Source: Pseudomonadota bacterium
Lineage (GTDB): Bacteria > Pseudomonadota > Gammaproteobacteria > Burkholderiales > Burkholderiaceae_C
DNA: 64,000 nt
Assembly: GCA_963205335.1 (NCBI GenBank)
Contig: CAUJIM010000096.1
Location: 1 to 64,000 of the forward strand
Direction: 5' to 3'
Numbering within the stretch: the first letter of the stretch is position 1; each line of letters opens with the position of its first letter. The notes beneath the pieces are model-generated. The model was not told the DNA's origin, did not search any database, and was given only the letters and a program-made list of their open reading frames with translations. A program made the translations under genes and the position numbers. Shown here piece by piece: positions 41,319-50,857 of this stretch.

Positions 41319-42401
41319 ATGGAAATCCGCGTCACGGGGCTCACGAAGCACTACGTTTCGGAAGGGCGCAGCGTCAAGGCGCTCGACGGCGTCGACCTGA
41401 CGATCCCGGCCAACCGCATCTTCACCCTGCTGGGTCCGAGCGGCTGCGGCAAGACCACGCTGCTGCGCTGCATCGTGGGCCTGGAGACGCCCGACGACGG
41501 CGAGATCCGCATCGGCGGCGAATTGGTCTGGTCGCGCGCCAGGGGCATCGCGGTGCCGACCGAAAGGCGCGGCCTGGGCATGGTGTTCCAGACCTACGCG
41601 ATCTGGCCGCACATGAGCGTGTTCGACAACGTCGCCTACCCGCTGACGGTGCGTGGCCTGCCGCGCGCGCAGATCGCCGCCAAGGTGGCCGAGGTGCTGC
41701 GCTTCGTGCAGCTGGAGGGCATGGAGCGGCGCCCGGCCACGCGCCTGTCGGGCGGGCAGCAGCAGCGCGTGGCGCTGGCGCGGGCGCTGGTGGCCGAGCC
41801 GCGCGTGATCCTGTTCGACGAGCCGCTGTCCAACCTGGATGCCAAGCTGCGCGAGGAAACGCGCAAGGAGCTGCGGCGCTTCCTGGGCCAGCTCGACATC
41901 ACGGCGATCTACGTCACGCACGACCGGGTCGAGGCGCTGGCGCTGTCCGACTCGATCGCCGTGATGCGGGCGGGCCGCATCGTCGAGATCGGCGCGCCGC
42001 GCCAGATCTACTTCCAGGCCCGGCACCGCTTCGTGGCCGATTTCATCGGTCGCGCCAACCTGATCGACGCCACGGTGCGCGGCCACGCCGGCGGCGCGAC
42101 GCAGATCGACTGCGCGCTGGGCAGCATCACCTGCGCGCCCAGCGGGCACGCCGCGGGCAGTCCCGTTACGCTGTGCCTGCGCCCCGAGTTCCTGCAGGTG
42201 CGGGGGGGCACGGTCGAGGGTGCCAACGTGGTGCACGGGCAGGTCGAGTCGATCGACTTCGTAGGCGAGGTGAACGAAGCCGAGATCCGCGTCGGCGGCA
42301 TGCTGCTGCTGGCGCGCACCGCGCCCGACGCCGAGCTGGCCGTGGGCAGCCCGGCCAGCATCGCGCTGGCGCCCGAGCACTGCCTGCTGGTGGCCGCCTG
42401 A
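41319..42401 (+). CDS. ABC transporter ATP-binding protein (FbpC/PotA-like)
   Basis: 360 residues. Walker A is GPSGCGKTT (residues 39-47), the signature is LSGGQQQRVALARAL, Walker B is VILFDEPLSNLD, and the switch His is in IYVTHDRVEAL. The C-terminal about 120 residues form a TOBE-type regulatory domain, typical of FbpC, PotA and UgpC. The start is ATG at 41319. The next gene starts 2 bp after its stop, so the two are coupled. Confidence 0.93.
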   Translation: MEIRVTGLTKHYVSEGRSVKALDGVDLTIPANRIFTLLGPSGCGKTTLLRCIVGLETPDDGEIRIGGELVWSRARGIAVPTERRGLGMVFQTYAIWPHMSVFDNVAYPLTVRGLPRAQIAAKVAEVLRFVQLEGMERRPATRLSGGQQQRVALARALVAEPRVILFDEPLSNLDAKLREETRKELRRFLGQLDITAIYVTHDRVEALALSDSIAVMRAGRIVEIGAPRQIYFQARHRFVADFIGRANLIDATVRGHAGGATQIDCALGSITCAPSGHAAGSPVTLCLRPEFLQVRGGTVEGANVVHGQVESIDFVGEVNEAEIRVGGMLLLARTAPDAELAVGSPASIALAPEHCLLVAA

Positions 42402-42403
42402 GC

Positions 42404-44083
42404 ATGGATGCGCAGCGCCGGGGCCTGACGCTCCTGCTCATCCTGGTCGTCGGCGCGCTCACCGTGGCGCCGGTGGCGATGCTGGCCTTCGGCAGCTTCT
42501 CGCAGGGGCTGGAGGCGTTCGGCCAGTTCACGCTCGCCAAATACGCCGGCGCCTACACCGATCCGGGGCTGTGGAAGGTGCTGGCGAACACCGCCGTCTT
42601 CGTGCTCGGCTCGACGCTGCTGGCCACGCTGCTGGCGCTGGTGCTGGCCTACCTGAACACGCGTACCGACATCCCGTTCAAGTTCCTCTTCGGCGTGCTG
42701 GCGATCGTGCCGATGATGATCCCGCATGTGCTGTTCTCGGTGAGCTGGGCCTTGCTGGCCAACCCTTCGAACGGGCTGATGAACCTGGCGTTGATGCAGG
42801 CATTGGGCCTGGCCCAGGGGCCGCTGAACATCTACTCCATGCCCGGCATGGTCCTGGTCGAGGGGCTGCTCAACATGCCCATCGCCTACCTGATCATCGC
42901 GCCGGCGATGGCTTCGTTCGACGTTTCGCTGGAAGAGTCCTCGCGCGTGTTCGGCGCCGGCGCCTGGCGCACGCTCGTGCGCATCACGCTGCCGGTGCTG
43001 CGCCCGGCGATCCTGGCGGCCTTCGTGCTCGGCATCGTGCGCAGCCTGGCCTCCTATGCCGTGCCGCGCGTGCTCGGCATGCCGGGCCATGAGGAGGTGC
43101 TGGCCACCTACCTGTACGAAATGATCTCGGTCGGCTTTGCGCCCGACTACGGCAAGGCCGCCGCGCTGGGCATGAGCGCGCTGCTGGTGGCCGTGGTGCT
43201 GATCTGGCTCTACCGGCGCCTGACCGGCGAGGGCAGCCGCTTCGTCACCATCTCCAGCAGGGGCTGGCGGCCGGCGGTGGTGCCGCTGGGGCGCTGGCGC
43301 CTGCCGCTGTTCGTCCTCGTGGCGCTGCTGTCGTTCATCGTCGTCGTACTGCCGGTGGCGGTGCTGCTCTACACCTCGTTCGTGCCGTATGCGATGGTGC
43401 CCGGCAGCGAAGCGTTTGCGCAGATGAGCCTGAAGCACTGGCACGAGGTGCTGGCCGACGCCACCTCGCTGCTGGCGCTGAAGAACAGCCTGTTCCTGGC
43501 GATCGTCGGCGCCACGCTGGGCGTGCTGCTGTCGCTCTTCGTCGCCTACGTGATCGTCAAGCTGCGCACGCGCGGCGCGGCGCTGCTGGAGACGCTGACC
43601 TACCTTTCATTCTCGTTTCCGGGCATCGTGATCGGCATCGGCTTCATGTGGTTCTTCGTGCGCACGCCGCTGTACGCCACCGTCACGGCGCTGCTCGTCG
43701 GCTACATCGCCACCTACCTGCCCTACGGCGTGCGGCCGCTGGCCAGCGCCTTCGTGCAGGTGCACGACCACCTGGAGGAGTCGTCGCTGGTGTGCGGTGC
43801 CAGCCGCATGACGACGATGCGCCGCATCATCGCGCCGCTGCTGGTGCCGGGCATCGTCTCGGCCTGGATCCTGATGGCCACCATGTTCCTGCGCGAGCTG
43901 ACGCTGTCGGTGGTGCTCTCGCGCCCCGGCAGCGAGGTGCTGGCGGTGCAGATACTGGCGTTTGCCGACGACGGGCTCTGGGGCCAGCTCTCGGCGCTGG
44001 GCATCTTGATGATCGCGATCTCCACGCTGCTCGTGATGGGCGCGCATGCCGTGGGCAGGCGCTTCGGCGCGCGGCTGGCCTGA
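42404..44083 (+). CDS. ABC transporter permease, fused double-domain (FbpB-like)
   Basis: 559 residues with about twelve membrane spans in two homologous halves. Each half has the EAA loop that touches the ATPase: SRVFGAGAWRTLVRITLPVLRPA (about residue 190) and SLVCGASRMTTMRRIIAPLLVPG (about 470). Fusion of both permeases is the FbpB/iron(III) arrangement, unlike PotBC, which favours an iron-type or 2-aminoethylphosphonate-type importer. The start is ATG at 42404. It ends the operon, followed by a 168-bp spacer. Confidence 0.92.
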   Translation: MDAQRRGLTLLLILVVGALTVAPVAMLAFGSFSQGLEAFGQFTLAKYAGAYTDPGLWKVLANTAVFVLGSTLLATLLALVLAYLNTRTDIPFKFLFGVLAIVPMMIPHVLFSVSWALLANPSNGLMNLALMQALGLAQGPLNIYSMPGMVLVEGLLNMPIAYLIIAPAMASFDVSLEESSRVFGAGAWRTLVRITLPVLRPAILAAFVLGIVRSLASYAVPRVLGMPGHEEVLATYLYEMISVGFAPDYGKAAALGMSALLVAVVLIWLYRRLTGEGSRFVTISSRGWRPAVVPLGRWRLPLFVLVALLSFIVVVLPVAVLLYTSFVPYAMVPGSEAFAQMSLKHWHEVLADATSLLALKNSLFLAIVGATLGVLLSLFVAYVIVKLRTRGAALLETLTYLSFSFPGIVIGIGFMWFFVRTPLYATVTALLVGYIATYLPYGVRPLASAFVQVHDHLEESSLVCGASRMTTMRRIIAPLLVPGIVSAWILMATMFLRELTLSVVLSRPGSEVLAVQILAFADDGLWGQLSALGILMIAISTLLVMGAHAVGRRFGARLA

Positions 44084-44251
44084 GGTATACGGGCGGTGAG
44101 CGGTTTGCCGCTGCCTTTTGCCCGTGTGGCGACCAGGCCCCGGTGAGGGCGCGGAACGGGTTCAACGAAAACCGCGTGACCAGTCACGGTGTGTGTGATT
44201 TTTCGGAACCGTGGGGTTTCAGCTGGGACAATACCGGCCGAGGACGGTCCC
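44084..44251. other. 168-bp promoter region of the ABC-NnrS operon
   Basis: No gene. A -10-like GACAAT at 44227-44232 lies 20 bases before the first start codon, but no good -35 is seen. A palindrome at 44175-44188 may be an operator. I looked for an FNR/DNR box (TTGAT-N4-ATCAA) and found none. Confidence 0.5.
44175..44188. promoter_or_regulatory. Palindrome CGTGAC-CA-GTCACG, candidate operator
   Basis: Perfect 6-bp arms with a 2-bp spacer, extendable to ACCG(C)GTGAC/GTCACGGT if one base is looped out. It lies 63 bp upstream of the substrate-binding gene start, just upstream of where an RNA polymerase would bind. The binding protein is unknown. Confidence 0.5.
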
Positions 44252-45289
44252 ATGACATCAGACACGATTTTGCCGAATGCTCCGCGTCGGCGCCTGCTTG
44301 CCGCTGGTGCGGCGCTGGCGGCGTCGGGTGCGCCGTTGCTGCTGCGCGCGCAAGCGGCACCCGCGGCGCGTCGGGCGAAGCTGGTGCTCGCGGGCCCGTT
44401 CGCGGCAGTCTCCTATCCACTGATGCGCATCGCGGACAGCGGCACGTTGTCGGATGTCGCCGACAAGGTCGAGTTCGCCACGTGGAAGAACCCGGACCGG
44501 CTGCGTGCGCTGGCGATAGAGCAGTCGGCCGATCTGGTGGCCATGCCGAGCAACGTGGCCGCCAACTTGTTCAATCGGGGCGTGCCGCTCACCTTGCTTG
44601 ACATCACCGCCTGGGGCTTGTTGTGGATGGTCTCGCGCGAGGACGGCCTCAAGACCTTGGCGGACTTCCGCGGCAAGGAGGTCGTGATGCCGTTCCGTGG
44701 CGACATGCCCGACATCGTCTTCCGCCTGCTGGCCGAGCGGCAGGGCATCGTCGTCGGCAAGGACATCCGGCTGCGCTATGTCGCCTCGCCGATAGACGCC
44801 ATGCAGTTGCTCATCACGCGCCGCGCGGACCACGCGCTGCTGGCCGAACCGGCGGTCTCCATGGGGCTGCGCAAGAGTCGGTCGTTTCCGGTGAAAGTGA
44901 TCGCGCCCGAGCTGTACCGCAGCGTCGACCTGCAACAGGAATGGGGTCGTGTACTCGGGCGGGCACCGCGCATTCCGCAGGCTGGCATCGCAGCGCTCAA
45001 GGGCGTTCGGGAAGATGCCGCGCTGCTCGCCCGCTTCGAACAGGCGCATGCCGAGGCTTTGCAGTGGTGCCAGGCCGAGCCCGAGGCGTGCGGCGCGATG
45101 GCGGCGCGGCACGTCGAGATGCTGACGCCCGAGGGCGTCGCCGATGCGATCCGGGCGACGAAGGGCACGATGGGCCTGGTGCGTGCCACCGATGCGCGCC
45201 AGGAGCTGGAGTTCTTCTACCGGCAGTTGCTCGAGCGCCAGCCGGGGCTCGTTGGCGGCAAACTGCCGCCCGCCGGTTTTTACGGTTAG
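44252..45289 (+). CDS. NitT/TauT-type ABC substrate-binding protein linked to NnrS
   Basis: 345 residues. The N-terminus has a run of arginines then a hydrophobic stretch (APRRRLLAAGAALAASGAPLLL), a probable Tat or Sec signal. The mature part has the NMT1/SsuA-type pattern: KLVLAGPFAAVSYPLMRI, ADLVAMPSNVAANLFNRG, TLADFRGKEVVMPFRGD, and RRADHALLAEPAVSMGLRKS. Such proteins bind nitrate, sulfonates, or pyrimidine-like ligands. First gene of an operon with a permease, an ATPase, NnrS and an FmdE-like gene. A palindrome lies upstream. The ligand is unknown; the NnrS link suggests a nitrogen-oxide or metal/cofactor role. Confidence 0.85.
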   Translation: MTSDTILPNAPRRRLLAAGAALAASGAPLLLRAQAAPAARRAKLVLAGPFAAVSYPLMRIADSGTLSDVADKVEFATWKNPDRLRALAIEQSADLVAMPSNVAANLFNRGVPLTLLDITAWGLLWMVSREDGLKTLADFRGKEVVMPFRGDMPDIVFRLLAERQGIVVGKDIRLRYVASPIDAMQLLITRRADHALLAEPAVSMGLRKSRSFPVKVIAPELYRSVDLQQEWGRVLGRAPRIPQAGIAALKGVREDAALLARFEQAHAEALQWCQAEPEACGAMAARHVEMLTPEGVADAIRATKGTMGLVRATDARQELEFFYRQLLERQPGLVGGKLPPAGFYG

Positions 45290-45302
45290 GCGGCGGCCTC
45301 CG

Positions 45303-46111
45303 ATGTCGTTGCCGAGACAGTGGCTGCAGGGCATCCCGCGCTACCTCTGGGGGGGCTGGGGAGCCATTGCCAGCCTGTTGCTCATGGTGGCCTCGTGGGA
45401 GGCGCTGGCCGCGGTCTACGGACCACTGGTGTTGCCGGCGCCGCTGGAAGCGGCGCACACGCTGCTCGATTGGGCGGGGCGTGGAGGCGAGCTGTGGCCG
45501 ACCCTGGCGATCACGGCACGCCGCGCCTTCATGGGACTTGCGCTGGCGGTTGTGGCCGGCAGCCTGCTCGGTGTGGCGGCGGGTGTCTCGATGACGGCAT
45601 CCATGATGGCGCGGCCCTGGGTCACGGTGCTTCTGGGCACGCCGCCGATCGCCTGGCTCGTGCTGGCCATGCTGTGGTTTGGCACGGGTGACGGAACACC
45701 GGTTTTCACGGTGTTCATTGCCTGTTTTCCCATTGTTTTCGTTGGCGGCATGCAAGGCGCGCGCACGCTCGAGCAGCACTGGCGCGATCTGGCCCGTGCG
45801 TTCGAACTGCCTTGGCGCATGCGCGTGCTCGATGTCTACTTGCCGCACGTCGTCTCTTATCTGTTTCCCGCCTGGATCGTGGCGCTCGGCAGCAGCTGGA
45901 AGGTGGTGGTGATGGCCGAATTGCTGGCGTCCGATACCGGCGTGGGCGCGGCGCTGGCCACCAGCCGCGCGCAACTGGACATGCCCGCGACGCTTGCCTG
46001 GATCGGTGCCGTGGTACTGGTCCTGCTGGCGCTGGAATACCTGTTTCTCGAGCCGATCAAGCGCGAGACAGAGCGCTGGCGCGACAGTCCTGGCACGTCG
46101 GGGGATATTGC

Positions 46112-46115
<4 letters not shown>
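45303..46115 (+). CDS. NitT/TauT-type ABC transporter permease
   Basis: 270 residues with about six membrane spans. The EAA-like loop is QHWRDLARAFELPWRMRVLDVYLPHVVSYLFPAWIVALGSSWK in two parts around residues 160-200, and the end VLLALEYLFLEPIKRETERW is typical of SsuC/TauC-type permeases. The start is ATG at 45303, 13 bp after the binding-protein gene. The stop overlaps the ATPase start (ATGA at 46112-46115). Confidence 0.9.
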
Positions 46116-46974
<859 letters not shown>

Positions 46975-46978
<4 letters not shown>

Positions 46979-48237
46979 GAGGGCGGCCGTCGCGTGGTGC
47001 CGCGGCCCCTGCGCTCTGGAGTCCGGCCCATCCCGTCTGGCTCTGCCCCTTTCGGCCCTTCTTCGGGCTGGCGCTGATTGCAGCCTGGGCGTTGATGCTG
47101 GCTTGGGCGGCTTTCCTTTTTTGGGGCTGGCCGCTCCCTGCGGTCCCGGGCGGGCCCTTCGTCTGGCATGCGCATGAATTGCTGGCAGGGTTCGGGCTCG
47201 CGGCAGTCACCGGGTTCGTGCTCACGGCAGTACCGGAGTTCACCGATACGCCGGCATTCGGCGCGCGGCCGGTGCGCCTGCTGGTGCTGCTGTGGCTGCT
47301 CGGCCGGATCGGCTTCTGGAGCAGCGGCTGGTGGCCCCGCGCGGGGCTGGCGATGGCGGCCCTGGCGCATCTGGGCCTGCTGGGCGGCCTGCTGGTGCAG
47401 TTGGCGCCACGCTTGTGGCGCGATCCCGAGCGGCGGCACCTGTCGTTCCTCTGGGCCATCGCGCTGCTGGCTGTGGCGCTTGCGGGTTTTTATGCCGAAG
47501 CCCTGCTGGCCCTGGCGCCGATGCGCTGGCTGCACGCCTTGCTGGGGGTATTGATGGGCCTGATCATCGTGTCGATGAGCCGCGTGTCGATGAGCATCGT
47601 CAATGCCAGCATCGATGCGCGGATGGCGGCCGACGGCGCCGATCGCGCGCCCTACCTGGCGCGTCCGCCGCGGCGCAACCTGGCGCTGCTGGCGATCGCG
47701 CTGCACACGGTGGTGCAATTCTGGCAGCTGGACGGGCGGGTGAGCGCGTGGCTGGCGCTCGCGGTGGCCTGCGCGGTGCTCAACCTGCTCAATGACTGGC
47801 ATGTCGGCAAGCCCCTCCTGCGGCGCTGGCCGCTGATGCTCTATGCCGTCTATTGGTGCATGGCGGCCGGGTACGCGCTGACGGGCGTCGCGCTGCTGTC
47901 GGGCGGGTTTGGCCCCAATGCCGGGCTGCACCTGCTGACCACGGGGGCCTTGGGGCTCAACGTCTATACCGTGATCTGCATCGCGGGCTATACCCACGCA
48001 GGGCTGGAGAAGGACGGCCGCGCCTGGGTGCCGTGGGGTGCGCTGCTGCTGATGCTGGCGGCCGTGCTGCGCGCCGGGGCGTATTTCGGTGCCTCGGGCG
48101 GTGTGCCGATGGCGCTGGCCGCGGTGCTCTGGTGCGTGGTGTTCGGATTGCAGAGCGCGCACATGCTGCCGGTGTTCCTGCGCCCGCGGACCGATGGGTG
48201 CGAAGGGTGCGCGGGGGTGCCGGGCGGGGAGGCTTGA
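46975..48237 (+). CDS. nnrS: NnrS family protein
   Basis: 420 residues with about twelve membrane spans. The family motif HAHELLAGFGLAAVTGFVLTAVPEFT (near residue 60) is present and carries candidate haem/copper His ligands. NnrS proteins are described as haem- and copper-containing membrane proteins of nitric-oxide stress and denitrification; their reaction is not settled. The start is GTG at 46975 overlapping the ATPase stop. Its placement as the fourth gene of an ABC-transporter operon, with translational coupling, is the most direct clue that the transporter serves nitrogen-oxide metabolism. Confidence 0.88.
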
Positions 48238-48343
48238 TCGCGCCGGTGGCCGTCCGACCTTGATGCGTTCGGGGACAAGCCGTTTCTGAATAATGGCGTT
48301 TCCCCGATGCGCTTGGCATCGGCCAATCCGACAGGAGCACGAC

Positions 48344-48985
48344 GTGAATGCCGAACCGCGCGACCAGGACTTCCCCGCTTTCTTTGCCGACGTGCCGACG
48401 ATCACGGTGCGCGACAAGCTGGCCCAGTTCCTGGGTGCCGCCATGCACGGCACGATGACCTACCGCTATGCCGACGCGGTACGTCTCGCGGGCCATTCCT
48501 GCCCCACGGTGGCGGGCAGCTACCTGATGGTGCTCAACGGCCTGCGTGCGCTGTATGGCGACGAGCTGCCGGTGCGCGGCGAGATCGAGGTGTTCATGGG
48601 GGATGCGCGCGACAGTGGCGCGACGGGCGTGGTGGCGACGGTGGTGCAATTGCTCACGGGTGCGGCCGCCGAGACCGGTTTCCACGGCATAGGCGGACAG
48701 TTCTCGCGCCTCGACCTGCTCAAGTTCGACCAGCCGGTGCGTGGCGTGTTCGGCCTGCGGCGCATGGACACGGGCCGCGCGGTGCAGGTCTCGCTGGATG
48801 CGTCGGTGGTGCCGTGGACGGATGAAATGCGCGAAGTCCTGCCCAAGGCCGTCGGCGGCTACGCCAGCGACGATGAGCTGGCGCGTTTTGGCGCGCTCTG
48901 GCAAGGCCGGGTGCGCAGCATGCTGACCGAGCATGCCACCGATCCCGCGATGGTGCGGGTCAGCGACTGGCAGGCGCCTGCATGA
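48344..48985 (+). CDS. FmdE-like protein (GH-x-CP motif)
   Basis: 213 residues from GTG at 48344, chosen because ACAGGAG lies nine bases upstream. H51 and C53 in AGHSCPTVAGSYLM match the GH-x-CP-x2-A motif of the FmdE family (named after a subunit-like gene in formylmethanofuran dehydrogenase operons), where they may bind metal. The rest (GEIEVFMGDARDSGATG, FHGIGGQFSRLDLLKF) gives no further clue. It is the last gene of the ABC-NnrS operon, 106 bp after nnrS, and is followed by a strong terminator. Its function is unknown; metal binding or electron-transfer maturation is conceivable. Confidence 0.6.
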   Translation: MNAEPRDQDFPAFFADVPTITVRDKLAQFLGAAMHGTMTYRYADAVRLAGHSCPTVAGSYLMVLNGLRALYGDELPVRGEIEVFMGDARDSGATGVVATVVQLLTGAAAETGFHGIGGQFSRLDLLKFDQPVRGVFGLRRMDTGRAVQVSLDASVVPWTDEMREVLPKAVGGYASDDELARFGALWQGRVRSMLTEHATDPAMVRVSDWQAPA

Positions 48986-49005
48986 TGCCGGCTGCCGCCG
49001 CCCAA

Positions 49006-49035
49006 CGAAAAAGGCGGCCACGTGCCGCCTTTTTC
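49006..49035. terminator. Bidirectional intrinsic terminator between the FmdE-like gene and fba
   Basis: AAAAAGGCGGC pairs with GCCGCCTTTTT around CACGT, with T-runs on both sides. It stops the ABC-NnrS operon from the left and fba from the right. Confidence 0.9.
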
Positions 49036-49052
49036 GTGCGACCGGCGCGCGG

Positions 49053-50117
49053 TCAGTGCACCACTTGCGCGAGCGATCCGGCCGCATAGCGCGTGGCCAT
49101 GTCGGCCAGCGCATGGCCCTTGATCCTGCCAGCCTGGCCCTCGCAGCCGAATTCCAGGTAGCGCTGCCTGCACACCGCCTTGGCCGCTTCGCGCGCGGGC
49201 TTCATCCACTCGCGCATGTCGAACTTGTCGGGGTTCTCGAACTGGAACTTGCGCACCGCGCCGGTCATGGCCATGCGGATGTCGGTGTCGATGTTGATCT
49301 TGCGCACGCCGTGCTTGATCGCTTCCTGGATTTCCTTGACCGGCACGCCCCAGGTCTGCTTCATCTTGCCGCCGTACTGGTTGATGATGGCCAGCAGCTC
49401 CTGCGGCACGCTGCTGGAGCCGTGCATCACCAGGTGGGTGTTGGGGATGCGCGCGTGGATTTCCTTGACGCGCGAGATCGCCAGCACGTCGCCGGTGGGC
49501 GGGCGGGTGAACTTGTAGGCGCCGTGGCTGGTGCCGATGGCGATGGCAAGCGCGTCGAGCTGTGTCGCCTTGACGAACTGCGCGGCCTCCTCCGGGTCGG
49601 TCAGCAGCTGGCTGTGGCTGAGCTTGCCGGCGGCGCCGATGCCGTCCTCCTCGCCCGCTTCGCCGGTCTCCAGCGATCCCAGGCAGCCGAGTTCGCCCTC
49701 GACCGTCACCCCCACCTTGTGGGCCATCGAGACCACCTGGCGGGTGACGTCGACGTTGTATTCGAAGCCCGACGGCGTCTTGCCGTCTTCGAGCAGCGAG
49801 CCGTCCATCATCACCGAGCCGAAGCCCAGCGCGATCGCGCCCTCGCATACCTTGGGGCTCGTGCCGTGGTCCTGGTGCATCACCAGCGGGATCTGCGGGT
49901 AGGCCTCGCAGGCGGCGGTGATCAGGTATTTGATGAAGGATTCGCCGGCGTACTTGCGCGCGCCGGCGCTCGCCTGCAGGATGACTGGCGCGCCGACTTC
50001 GTCGGCCGCGGACATCACGGCCTGCACCTGCTCGAGGTTGTTGACGTTGAAGGCGGGAATGCCATAGCCGTGTTCCGCGGCATGGTCCAGCAGTTCGCGC
50101 ATCGAGACGAGTGGCAT
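49053..50117 (-). CDS. fba: Class II fructose-bisphosphate aldolase
   Basis: Zinc-dependent aldolase of glycolysis, gluconeogenesis and the Calvin cycle. The product is 354 residues, of the CbbA/Fba type found in betaproteobacteria. [19 protein letters not shown], the Zn-binding [33 protein letters not shown] and [15 protein letters not shown] are conserved. Start ATG at 50117. The upstream neighbour on the plus strand is the PAP2 gene with 191 bp between. pyk lies 0.7 kb further on the same strand, so two glycolytic genes are clustered. Confidence 0.95.
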   Translation of the reverse strand: MPLVSMRELLDHAAEHGYGIPAFNVNNLEQVQAVMSAADEVGAPVILQASAGARKYAGESFIKYLITAACEAYPQIPLVMHQDHGTSPKVCEGAIALGFGSVMMDGSLLEDGKTPSGFEYNVDVTRQVVSMAHKVGVTVEGELGCLGSLETGEAGEEDGIGAAGKLSHSQLLTDPEEAAQFVKATQLDALAIAIGTSHGAYKFTRPPTGDVLAISRVKEIHARIPNTHLVMHGSSSVPQELLAIINQYGGKMKQTWGVPVKEIQEAIKHGVRKINIDTDIRMAMTGAVRKFQFENPDKFDMREWMKPAREAAKAVCRQRYLEFGCEGQAGRIKGHALADMATRYAAGSLAQVVH

Positions 50118-50308
50118 GGTGCGTGTCCGTTCAAAAGTTGAGAAATCTGGCGGCGAGTGCTTCCGATTCTAGTCGGCGCACCGCTGGCGGGGGCTTTCGT
50201 CGGGGGGTGCGCCGCAGCGACGGCGGCCCCCCGTTTTCAGTTGGCGTTCAGCGGCGTGTCCTACGTTTGCGCCAGGGCCGCGGGCTCTGCGGACTGCGTG
50301 GGGGTGTG

Positions 50309-50857
50309 ATGCCGACTTTCGACATGCCGATCTTTCTGGCGCTGAACGCGACGGCGCAGACGCCCGCGCCGGTGCTTGCGCTGGCGCGCGTCGCTTCATC
50401 GTGGGTGCCATGGGTTTTTGCCGCCTTGCTGGTGCTGGGCCTGCTGCACCCGCGGCTGCGCCGTGGTGCGCTGGTGTGCGTCGCGGGCCTGTTGCTGACC
50501 TGGTGCGCGGTGCACGCGATCCGCTGGGCGTTGCCGATGCCCCGGCCGGCGGCCCTGGGCGTGGGCGTGCAGTGGGTGGAGCACGGGCTGCGCCCGGCGT
50601 TTCCCAGCATGCACGCCGCCGGGTCGTTCGCCGTGGCCCGGTGCCTGGGCTCGCTGGCGCCACGCCGCGTGGCGGTGTGCGCGTGGCTGGCGGCGCTGCT
50701 CGTGGCCTGGAGCCGCATCTGCCTGGGGGTGCACTTCCCCTCGGACGTGCTCGCCGGGGCGGCCGTGGGCGCGGGGTGTGCGCTGGCCGCGCTGGTGCTG
50801 GCGGCGCGGCTGCCGCGCTGGCGCGCGGCCCTGCCTACCGCACGCGGCAGATCTTGA
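50309..50857 (+). CDS. PAP2-family membrane phosphatase
   Basis: 182 residues with about five membrane spans. The three PAP2 phosphatase motifs are recognisable: a first one in RWALPMPRP, a second in PSMHAAGS (Met where PSGH is usual, catalytic His kept), and a third in SRICLGVHFPSD. Such enzymes dephosphorylate lipids such as undecaprenyl diphosphate or phosphatidic acid at the periplasmic face. The start is ATG at 50309. Its last 23 bp overlap the convergent pyk gene. Confidence 0.85.
   Translation: MPTFDMPIFLALNATAQTPAPVLALARVASSWVPWVFAALLVLGLLHPRLRRGALVCVAGLLLTWCAVHAIRWALPMPRPAALGVGVQWVEHGLRPAFPSMHAAGSFAVARCLGSLAPRRVAVCAWLAALLVAWSRICLGVHFPSDVLAGAAVGAGCALAALVLAARLPRWRAALPTARGRS

Noticed and set aside
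44084-44251. FNR/DNR box upstream of the NnrS operon
   Set aside because: No TTGAT-N4-ATCAA match could be found. TGTGATTTTTCGGAAC at about 44193 has only one half-site.
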